From NCBI GenBank assembly GCA_947647645.1, contig CANSLE010000123.1, positions 1-7,101 on the forward strand: 7,101 bases of DNA. Direction: 5' to 3'. Source of the DNA: an uncultured Microbacterium sp. GTDB lineage: Bacteria; Actinomycetota; Actinomycetes; Actinomycetales; Microbacteriaceae. Below the pieces are notes generated by a model, which saw nothing but the letters and a program-made list of their open reading frames with translations, did no database searches and was not told where the DNA came from. The position numbers and the translations under genes were made by a program. Below, one piece after another: positions 1 through 5,380 of the stretch (positions are counted from its first letter, which is position 1; the number at the start of each line of letters is the position of its first letter).

Positions 1-1050
1 GACTTCGGCGGCTGGCTCATGCCCGTGCGCTACACCTCGGACCTCGCCGAGCACCACGCGGTCCGGACCACGGCGGGACTGTTCGACATCTCCCACATGG
101 CGGAGTTCCTCCTCGCCGGTCCCGGTGCGGCGAGTGTTCTCGACAACGCCCTCGCCGGACGGATCTCGACCATGAAGGTCGGAAAGGCCAAGTACTCCCT
201 GCTGTTGTCGGAGGAAGGCGGCGTCGTCGACGACGTCATCGTCTACCGCCGGGGCGAAGAGGACTTCCTGGTCATCTCCAACGCCGGAAACCGGGCCCTC
301 GTGGCCGCGGCGTTCGAGCGCTATGTCGGCGACGTCACGATCGTGGACATCTCTGACGATGTCGCCCTGATCGCGGTGCAGGGACCCCGTGCCCGGGAGA
401 TCGTCGAGGCGACGCCCGGCATCGCGGGCCTCGCCCCATCGCTCCCCGAGCTCGGCTACTACGCGTTCTCGACGGCGACCTTCCAGGATGAGCAGCTGTT
501 CGTCGCACGGACGGGCTACACGGGCGAGGACGGCTTCGAGTTGATGGTGGACAACGCGCTGGCCCCCGCGCTCTGGGACGCGCTGGCGGTCGCCGGAGAG
601 CCGTACGGGCTCGTCCCGGCGGGCCTCGCCGCCCGCGACACCCTGCGCCTCGAAGCCGGCATGCCGCTGCACGGGCACGAGCTGTCGACCGACATCCTGC
701 CCGCCCAGGCCGGTCTCGGCCGTGTCGTGGCGGCCGACAAGGACGCATTCGTCGGCAAGGAGGCGATCACCGCGGCATCCACCGACCTGCCCGTGCTGGT
801 CGGCCTCGTCGCCGACGGACGCCGCGCCGGCCGCGCCGGGTACGCCGTGTACGCCGTGTCGGATGCCGAGGGCGCACCCGTGGGGATGATCACGAGCGGG
901 GCGCTGAGCCCCACCCTCGGCCATCCCATCGCGATGGCCTTCGTGCCCCCGGCGCTCGCCGAGCCCGGAACCTCACTCTTCATCGACGTGCGGGGAACCC
1001 GCGTCCCCGCGACCGTGACCGCTCTGCCTTTCTACCGGAGGACCGCATGA
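1..1050 (+). CDS. gcvT: Aminomethyltransferase, glycine cleavage T-protein (5' end missing)
   Basis: T-protein takes the aminomethyl group from lipoylated GcvH, releases ammonia and transfers the one-carbon unit to tetrahydrofolate, giving 5,10-methylene-THF in the cytoplasm. The frame is open from base 1 and begins DFGGWLMPVRY, a motif found shortly after the N-terminus in this family, so roughly 20-25 residues lie outside the window. The Met at base 19 is internal and not the real start. From that Met, family motifs are LFDISHMAE (21-29), SNAGNR (87-92), RTGYTGEDGFE (164-174), ARDTLRLEAGMPLHGHE (205-221) and the C-terminal SPTLGHPIAMAFV (297-309). These cover the folate-binding domain and the C-terminal barrel. 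The Asp that normally ends the NAxxxxKD motif is Val95 here (bases 301-303). The stop overlaps the gcvH start by ATGA. Identity is certain; the activity is inferred. Confidence 0.97.
   Translation, partial: DFGGWLMPVRYTSDLAEHHAVRTTAGLFDISHMAEFLLAGPGAASVLDNALAGRISTMKVGKAKYSLLLSEEGGVVDDVIVYRRGEEDFLVISNAGNRALVAAAFERYVGDVTIVDISDDVALIAVQGPRAREIVEATPGIAGLAPSLPELGYYAFSTATFQDEQLFVARTGYTGEDGFELMVDNALAPALWDALAVAGEPYGLVPAGLAARDTLRLEAGMPLHGHELSTDILPAQAGLGRVVAADKDAFVGKEAITAASTDLPVLVGLVADGRRAGRAGYAVYAVSDAEGAPVGMITSGALSPTLGHPIAMAFVPPALAEPGTSLFIDVRGTRVPATVTALPFYRRTA
1037..1041 (+). promoter_or_regulatory. Ribosome binding site of gcvH inside the gcvT end
   Basis: GGAGG lies 5 bases before the gcvH ATG at 1047, within the last codons of gcvT. 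It fixes the gcvH start and allows re-initiation by ribosomes finishing gcvT. Confidence 0.8.
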
Positions 1051-1430
1051 CCGACCTGAATTCCCTCAAGTACACCGACGAGCACGAATGGATCGCCCTC
1101 GACGGTGACGTCGCGACCGTCGGCATCACCGACTACGCCGCCGACAAGCTCGGCGACGTCGTCTTCGTGGACCTCCCGGCGGTGGGCTCGACCGTCGCCG
1201 CGAACACCGTGTGCGGAGAGATCGAGTCCACTAAGTCGGTCGGCGAGCTCTACGCGCCGCTGTCCGGCGAGGTCGTCGAGATCAACGACGCCGTCGTCGA
1301 CGACCCGTCGCTGGTCAACAGCGGCGCATTCGACGCGGGCTGGCTCGTCAAGATCCAGGTCGATCCGACCGACGCCGACGCGCTCCTGGACCGCGCCGCC
1401 TACGTCGCGCTCACGGGCGGCGAGGCGTGA
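1047..1430 (+). CDS. gcvH: Glycine cleavage system H-protein, lipoyl carrier
   Basis: GcvH is the mobile lipoyl carrier of the glycine cleavage complex. Its lipoyl arm receives the aminomethyl group from GcvP, presents it to GcvT, and is re-oxidised by lipoamide dehydrogenase. The 127-residue protein has the family's usual length. It opens with the typical YTDEHEW (9-15) and GITDYAADKLGDVVFVDLP (26-44). The lipoylation motif GEIESTKSVGELYAPLSGEV (57-76) puts the modified lysine at Lys63. ATG is chosen because GGAGG lies 5 bases upstream and the start overlaps the gcvT stop (ATGA). The 3' end overlaps the GTG start of gcvP (GTGA). No gene for lipoate attachment or for the L-protein is present in the window. 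Nothing in it looks unusual. Confidence 0.98.
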   Translation: MTDLNSLKYTDEHEWIALDGDVATVGITDYAADKLGDVVFVDLPAVGSTVAANTVCGEIESTKSVGELYAPLSGEVVEINDAVVDDPSLVNSGAFDAGWLVKIQVDPTDADALLDRAAYVALTGGEA

Positions 1431-4291
1431 ACACCGCGCCGTTCCGCGATCGTCACATCGGCACCGACGCCGCCGCACAGGCGGAGATGCTCGCGGCCCT
1501 CGGCTACGACAGCGTCGACGCGCTCGTGGAGAGGGCCGTCCCGGCATCCATCCACGCCGCGCCCGTCGCCGACAGTGCGATCCCCGCGGCCGCCACCGAG
1601 GCCGAGGCGCTCGCCGAACTGCGCGAGCTCGCGTCGCAGAACCGTCCCGCGCGGTCGATGATCGGCCTCGGGTACTACGACACCCTGACGCCGTCGGTGA
1701 TCGCGCGGAACGTGTTCGAGAACCCTTCGTGGTACACCGCGTACACGCCGTATCAGCCGGAGATCTCGCAGGGGCGGCTCGAGGCGCTGATCAACTTCCA
1801 GACGATGGTGACCGACCTCACGGGTCTCGCCACCGCGAACGCGTCGATGCTCGACGAGGCGACCGCCGTCGTCGAGGGCATGCTCGTCGCGCGCCGCGCG
1901 TCGAAGTCGACCAGCAACGTCTTCCTCGTCGACGCCGACGCGATGCCGCAGACCAAGGCGCTGCTCGCCCACCGGGCAGCCGCGCTGGGCGTCGAGCTCG
2001 CCGAGGTCGACTACACGGCAGACGGGACCGACGTCGCCGGCTTCGGGGCGTTCGTGCAGTACCCGGGTGCCTCCGGGCGCGTCTGGGACCCCTCCGAGGT
2101 CATCGCGGCCGTCCAGGCTCAGGGCGGTCTCGTCGTCGTCGCTGCGGACCTCCTGGCGCTGACGATGCTGCGCTCGCCCGGGTCGCTGGGCGCGGACATC
2201 GCGGTGGGCACCACCCAGCGCTTCGGCGTCCCGATGGGCTTCGGCGGCCCGCACGCGGGATACATGGCGGTGCGTTCCGGGCTTGAGCGTCAGTTGCCCG
2301 GACGCCTCGTCGGCGTCTCGGTGGATGCCGCCGGTCACCCTGCCTACCGACTGTCGTTGCAGACGCGTGAACAGCACATCCGGCGAGAGAAGGCGACCTC
2401 GAACATCTGCACCGCGCAGGTGCTGCTGGCGGTCATGGCGTCGATGTACGCCGTGTATCACGGCCCTGACGGGCTCCGTCGGATCGCCGGTGAGGTCGCC
2501 GCAAAGGCTCATCTGCTGCGCGACTGGCTCGTGGAAGCCGGCAACGAGGTGCTGCACGACAGCTTCTTCGACACGCTGGTCGTCCAGGTTCCCGGGCGCG
2601 CAGGCGCCGTCGTCGAGGCGGCGCGCGGGCGGGGGTTCCAGCTGTGGTTCCGCGACACCGACACGGTCGGGATCTCCGTCGACGAGACGACGACCACCTC
2701 CGACCTGCATGCGCTCGCCCTGGTCTTCGGCGGGCCCGAGCGGCGCGTCTTCGGGTTCTGGACCGGGGCGCTGCCCGAGCACGTCCCGGCATCCCTTCGC
2801 CGTGAGGACGAGTTCCTCACCCACCCGGTCTTCCACGCGCACCACTCCGAGACGGCGATGATGCGCTACCTCAAGCAGCTCGCCGACCGCGACTACGCGC
2901 TCGATCGGGGCATGATCCCGCTCGGCTCCTGCACGATGAAGCTCAATGCCGCCACCGAGATGGCCGCGGTGTCGTGGCCGGAGTTCGCGCGGGTGCATCC
3001 GTTCGCCCCCGCCGAGGACGTCGCCGGCTACCTTGTGCTCATCGAGCACCTGGAGTCGTGGCTGGCCGAGATCACCGGCTACGACGCCGTCTCGCTCCAG
3101 CCGAACGCCGGCTCGCAGGGCGAGCTCGCAGGACTCCTCGCGATCCGCGGCTACCACCGCTCTCGCGGTGACCTCCAACGCGACGTGTGCCTCATCCCGT
3201 CGTCGGCCCACGGCACGAACGCGGCATCCGCCGTCCTCGCCGGGATGCGGGTCGTCGTCGTGGCGTGCGACGAGGCCGGCAACGTCGACCTCGCGGACCT
3301 GCGGGCGAAGATCGCGGCGCACGCCGACGCGTTGGCAGCGCTCATGATCACCTATCCGTCGACCCACGGCGTGTACGAGCAGGATGTCGTTGACATCACG
3401 GCGACCGTGCACGACGCGGGCGGACAGGTGTACGTCGACGGCGCCAACATGAACGCGCTGGTCGGCTTCGCCCGCTTCGGCGATCTCGGCGGCGACGTGT
3501 CGCACCTGAACCTGCACAAGACGTTCGCGATCCCGCACGGCGGCGGCGGGCCCGGCGTCGGCCCGGTCGCGGCGAAGGCGCACCTCGCACCGTTCCTGCC
3601 ATCGCATCCGCTCGCGCAGCGGGCGGAGCACGCGGGAGGATTCGTGTTCGACGGCGGGCCGATCTCGGCCGCGCCGTACGGCTCGGCGTCCATCCTGCCG
3701 ATCTCGTGGGCGTACATCCGCATGATGGGCGCCGAGGGGTTGCGTGAGGCGACCGGGGCCGCTGTGCTCGCGGCGAACTACATCGCGACGCGTCTGCGCG
3801 ACCACTATCCGGTGCTCTATGCGGGCGAGGGCGGCCTCGTGGCGCATGAGTGCATCCTCGACCTGCGTCCGCTCAAGGAGGCGACAGGCGTGACCGTCGA
3901 CGACGTCGCGAAGCGTCTCATCGACTACGGGTTCCATGCGCCGACGATGTCCTTCCCCGTGGCGGGGACGTTGATGGTGGAGCCGACCGAGTCCGAGGAC
4001 CTGGGGGAGATCGAACGGTTCATCGAAGCCATGATCGCGATCCGGGTCGAGGCGGATGCCGCGGCATCCGGGACCTGGCCTGCCGACGACAACCCGCTCG
4101 TGAACGCCCCCCACACGGCGGAGTCGATCGCCGTGGGGGAGTGGACGCATCCGTACACCCGCGAGCTCGCCGTGTACCCCGTGCACAGCCTGGTGCGCAC
4201 CAAGTACTGGCCTCCCGTCCGGCGTATCGACAACGCCTACGGCGACCGCAACCTCGTCTGCGCCTGCCCGCCGCCGGAGGCCTTCGCCTGA
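1427..4291 (+). CDS. gcvP: Glycine dehydrogenase (decarboxylating), P-protein
   Basis: P-protein is the PLP enzyme that decarboxylates glycine and transfers the aminomethyl group to the lipoyl arm of GcvH. The single 954-residue chain matches the long fused form (E. coli is about 957), with both halves that some bacteria encode as separate subunits. The N-terminal half starts FRDRHIG and carries SMIGLGYYDTLTPSVIARN and the ENPSWYTAYTPYQPEISQGR block. The C-terminal catalytic half starts near residue 463 and has MIPLGSCTMKLNA (496-508), SSAHGTN (592-598), VDGANMNA (670-677, Asp671 likely facing the PLP ring nitrogen) and HLNLHKTF, with Lys698 as the PLP Schiff-base lysine, followed by a Gly-rich loop (705-710). 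It ends in the typical NLVCACPPPEAFA. Start GTG overlaps the gcvH stop by 4 bases (GTGA), indicating coupled translation; no strong Shine-Dalgarno precedes it. Complete and apparently intact. Confidence 0.98.
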   Translation: MNTAPFRDRHIGTDAAAQAEMLAALGYDSVDALVERAVPASIHAAPVADSAIPAAATEAEALAELRELASQNRPARSMIGLGYYDTLTPSVIARNVFENPSWYTAYTPYQPEISQGRLEALINFQTMVTDLTGLATANASMLDEATAVVEGMLVARRASKSTSNVFLVDADAMPQTKALLAHRAAALGVELAEVDYTADGTDVAGFGAFVQYPGASGRVWDPSEVIAAVQAQGGLVVVAADLLALTMLRSPGSLGADIAVGTTQRFGVPMGFGGPHAGYMAVRSGLERQLPGRLVGVSVDAAGHPAYRLSLQTREQHIRREKATSNICTAQVLLAVMASMYAVYHGPDGLRRIAGEVAAKAHLLRDWLVEAGNEVLHDSFFDTLVVQVPGRAGAVVEAARGRGFQLWFRDTDTVGISVDETTTTSDLHALALVFGGPERRVFGFWTGALPEHVPASLRREDEFLTHPVFHAHHSETAMMRYLKQLADRDYALDRGMIPLGSCTMKLNAATEMAAVSWPEFARVHPFAPAEDVAGYLVLIEHLESWLAEITGYDAVSLQPNAGSQGELAGLLAIRGYHRSRGDLQRDVCLIPSSAHGTNAASAVLAGMRVVVVACDEAGNVDLADLRAKIAAHADALAALMITYPSTHGVYEQDVVDITATVHDAGGQVYVDGANMNALVGFARFGDLGGDVSHLNLHKTFAIPHGGGGPGVGPVAAKAHLAPFLPSHPLAQRAEHAGGFVFDGGPISAAPYGSASILPISWAYIRMMGAEGLREATGAAVLAANYIATRLRDHYPVLYAGEGGLVAHECILDLRPLKEATGVTVDDVAKRLIDYGFHAPTMSFPVAGTLMVEPTESEDLGEIERFIEAMIAIRVEADAAASGTWPADDNPLVNAPHTAESIAVGEWTHPYTRELAVYPVHSLVRTKYWPPVRRIDNAYGDRNLVCACPPPEAFA
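4053..4070. repeat. 18-bp perfect palindrome within gcvP
   Basis: CGGATGCCGCGGCATCCG reads the same on both strands. It consists of a GGATGCC and a GGCATCC heptamer back to back and encodes part of an Ala/Asp-rich stretch (A-D-A-A-A-S) near the GcvP C-terminus. It may be only a by-product of the codon context favoured in this operon. Confidence 0.9.
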
Positions 4292-4307
4292 CGCCCGCCG
4301 CGCGAGA

Positions 4308-4326
4308 CACACTTCTCGCGCCGAGA
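4308..4326 (-). repeat. Inverted 19-bp repeat unit (left side of mirrored array)
   Basis: Read on the minus strand this is TCTCGGCGCGAGAAGTGTG. Its first 10 bases, TCTCGGCGCG, are identical to the head of the plus-strand units at 4346-4402, and it has the same 19-base period: the next minus-strand head (TCTCGCG) begins exactly 19 bases on, at 4307. That last head runs to 4301 and then diverges toward the gcvP stop. Confidence 0.75.
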
Positions 4327-4355
4327 AACCACTGCACATCGTGTTTCTCGGCGCG
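4317..4355. terminator. Candidate bidirectional terminator, 13-bp perfect stem
   Basis: The arms CGCGCCGAGAAAC (4317-4329) and GTTTCTCGGCGCG (4343-4355) are perfectly complementary around a 13-base loop. The stem lies 25 bases after the gcvP stop, between two convergent genes, where a two-way terminator is expected. Neither side has a T-run, so a classic intrinsic terminator is not shown; U-less stems are thought to serve in high-GC actinobacteria. The arms are also the facing heads of the 19-bp repeat array, so termination may be secondary to the repeat. Confidence 0.45.
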
Positions 4356-4421
4356 GAGGTGATGTCTCGGCGCGGAGGTGATGTCTCGGCGCGGGTGTGG
4401 TGTCTCGCGTGGGGCGCGGGT
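4346..4421 (+). repeat. Tandem 19-bp repeat array, three good units and a decayed fourth
   Basis: Units begin at 4346, 4365, 4384 and 4403, an exact 19-base period. Units 1 and 2 are identical (TCTCGGCGCGGAGGTGATG). Unit 3 differs at 3 of 19 positions. Unit 4 keeps only the TCTCG head before diverging. There are no spacers, so this is not a CRISPR array. Together with the opposite-strand unit at 4308-4326 it forms a mirrored cluster between gcvP and the convergent protease gene. The pattern suggests a small intergenic repeat family, of unknown function. Confidence 0.85.
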
Positions 4422-4436
4422 GGCGTACGCGGCGGA

Positions 4437-5225
4437 TCAGGAGAAGATGCCGGGCCACCAGGCGGCGGCGAGCGGGTAGCCGACGAAGGCGATCACGTCG
4501 ATGAGAGTGTGCGCGACGACGAGCGGCATGACGCGACCCCAGCGCTGGTAGACCCAGCCGAAGACGACGCCCATCGCGATGTTGCCCGCGATCGGACCCC
4601 ACCCCTGGTAGGCGTGGTAGGCGCCGCGCAGCGCGGCGGTGGACAGGATGATGGTCCACGTCCCCCAGCCCAGGCGGCGAAGGCGATCGAAGAGGTACCC
4701 GATGAAGATGATCTCCTCGGTGAGTCCCGCCCGGACAGCGGCGAGCAGCAGCAGGGGGATCGTCCACCACGACGGGTCGAGAGGCGAGGCGTCGACCTGA
4801 ACGGTGATGCCGAGCGCCCGGCCGACCACGTACAGGCCGAGACCGGGGATGCCGATGACGGCGACGAGCAGCGCTCCGGCACCGATGTCCCGCCCGAAAA
4901 TGCGGAAGTCGAGCCCGATGCGGCGGAACGCTGACACGCCCGGCTCCCACAGCAGGTAGATCGCCAGCGCGATCGGTGCGAAGGCGAAGAACTGCGCGAC
5001 GAACTGGTTGAGCACATCCCAGAACTGCTGGGCATTGGCGCCCGGGTTGAGGGACGTCGACTGCTCTCCGAGCGTCTGCTCGCGGGTGAGGGCCTGCACC
5101 AGCGACAGAACGGAGTACACCGCGGATCGTCCGACCGACAAGGCCAGTACAATCCCGATCTCCCACCACAACCGGGTGCGCATACCCCTCAGTCTTGGCA
5201 GTTCGGCGGCTGGAGAATCGCTCAC
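4437..5225 (-). CDS. CPBP-family intramembrane metalloprotease homologue
   Basis: This 262-residue, strongly hydrophobic protein fits the CPBP (CAAX protease / bacteriocin-processing, ABI) family of multi-pass membrane proteins. Likely membrane segments lie near residues 22-43, 75-93, 114-138, 153-168, 189-200, 211-226 and 233-255. Family motifs are in order: Glu170-Glu171 in LTEEIIFIGYLFDRL, RGAYHAYQG with His204, NIAMGVVFGWVY (215-226), and VVAHTLIDVIAF with His239 and Asp243. The candidate metal ligands are kept, but the Arg of EExxxR is Ile175 and the Phe of FxxxH is Arg200. I recall similar variants in actinobacterial members. GTG at 5225 is the longest start but has no clear Shine-Dalgarno. 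ATG at 5183 (residue 15), just before the first membrane segment, follows GAGGGG at very short spacing and is a real alternative. Substrate unknown. It converges with gcvP and diverges from the transporter gene. Confidence 0.88.
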   Translation of the reverse strand: MSDSPAAELPRLRGMRTRLWWEIGIVLALSVGRSAVYSVLSLVQALTREQTLGEQSTSLNPGANAQQFWDVLNQFVAQFFAFAPIALAIYLLWEPGVSAFRRIGLDFRIFGRDIGAGALLVAVIGIPGLGLYVVGRALGITVQVDASPLDPSWWTIPLLLLAAVRAGLTEEIIFIGYLFDRLRRLGWGTWTIILSTAALRGAYHAYQGWGPIAGNIAMGVVFGWVYQRWGRVMPLVVAHTLIDVIAFVGYPLAAAWWPGIFS

Positions 5226-5269
5226 CTTGTCAGATTGCCATATGTGCTATGAACTGAGTTAAGGGTCTG

Positions 5270-5291
5270 TAACGTTTTCCCTAACGGTTTT
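5270..5291. repeat. Two direct TAACG(G)TTTT repeats, possible regulator site
   Basis: TAACGTTTT (5270-5278) and TAACGGTTTT (5282-5291) are spaced 12 bases start to start, just upstream of the candidate -35. They are AT-rich against the GC-rich background and lie in the 155-base divergent gap. An activator or repressor site for either flanking gene is possible; no regulator is identified. Confidence 0.4.
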
Positions 5292-5310
5292 GATCAAGGC
5301 TGATCAGAAC
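5287..5310. promoter_or_regulatory. Operator-like dyad, 10-bp arms
   Basis: GTTTTGATCA (5287-5296), loop AGGC, TGATCAGAAC (5301-5310). Nine of ten positions are complementary and the tenth is a T/G pair. Each arm contains the palindrome TGATCA, and the two copies are exactly 10 bases apart, about one helical turn. The dyad covers the candidate -35 and most of the spacer, which is the usual place for a repressor. There is no T-run and no upstream gene ending here, so a terminator is unlikely. Confidence 0.55.
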
Positions 5311-5317
5311 TTATGGT
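5290..5317 (+). promoter_or_regulatory. Candidate promoter of the substrate-binding protein gene
   Basis: TTGATC (5290-5295, 4/6 to TTGACA) and TATGGT (5312-5317, 4/6 to TATAAT, with the key TA...T kept) are separated by 16 bases. Transcription would start near 5324, leaving a leader of about 57 bases before the TTG. This is a consensus match by eye only; no equally good promoter was seen for the divergent protease gene. Confidence 0.4.
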
Positions 5318-5332
5318 TTCGGTATCCGCGCC

Positions 5333-5349
5333 GTGGGTGTTTCACCCGC
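5333..5349 (+). other. Leader hairpin before the substrate-binding protein gene
   Basis: GTGGGTG (5333-5339), loop TTT, CACCCGC (5343-5349) form a 7-bp stem with one G-U pair. It would lie in the presumed 5' leader, about 21 bases before the AGGAGG, so it does not mask the ribosome site. It could stabilise the mRNA or be incidental in GC-rich DNA. Confidence 0.35.
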
Positions 5350-5370
5350 CTGCGCATCCATCCCTTACCC

Positions 5371-5376
5371 AGGAGG
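5371..5376 (+). promoter_or_regulatory. Ribosome binding site that fixes a TTG start
   Basis: AGGAGG, a perfect Shine-Dalgarno, ends 4 bases before TTG at 5381. It decides the start: an in-frame GTG at 5333 has no comparable site and would spoil the signal peptide, and the next in-frame ATG is downstream of the lipobox. Confidence 0.85.
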
Positions 5377-5380
5377 AACA

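Noticed and set aside
1..60. Glycine riboswitch for the gcv operon
   Set aside because: The window opens inside gcvT, so any leader of the operon is outside it; no riboswitch-like sequence lies between the gcv genes, which overlap.
1400..4339. A 979-codon open frame on the minus strand opposite gcvP
   Set aside because: It is rich in Arg, Gly, Asp and His with no recognisable domain. It is the expected antisense shadow of a long GC-rich gene whose sense frame has clear GcvP motifs from end to end.
4346..4421. Possible CRISPR array
   Set aside because: The 19-bp units abut directly without spacers, and no cas gene is present.
4341..4934. Plus-strand open frame starting in the repeat array and running opposite the protease gene
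   Set aside because: Its translation is hydrophilic low complexity, antisense to a clear membrane protein, and it begins within the repeats.
5242..5262. Tiny reading frame ATG...TAA of six codons in the divergent gap, as a possible leader peptide
   Set aside because: It has no ribosome site and lies upstream of the candidate promoter of the transporter gene.
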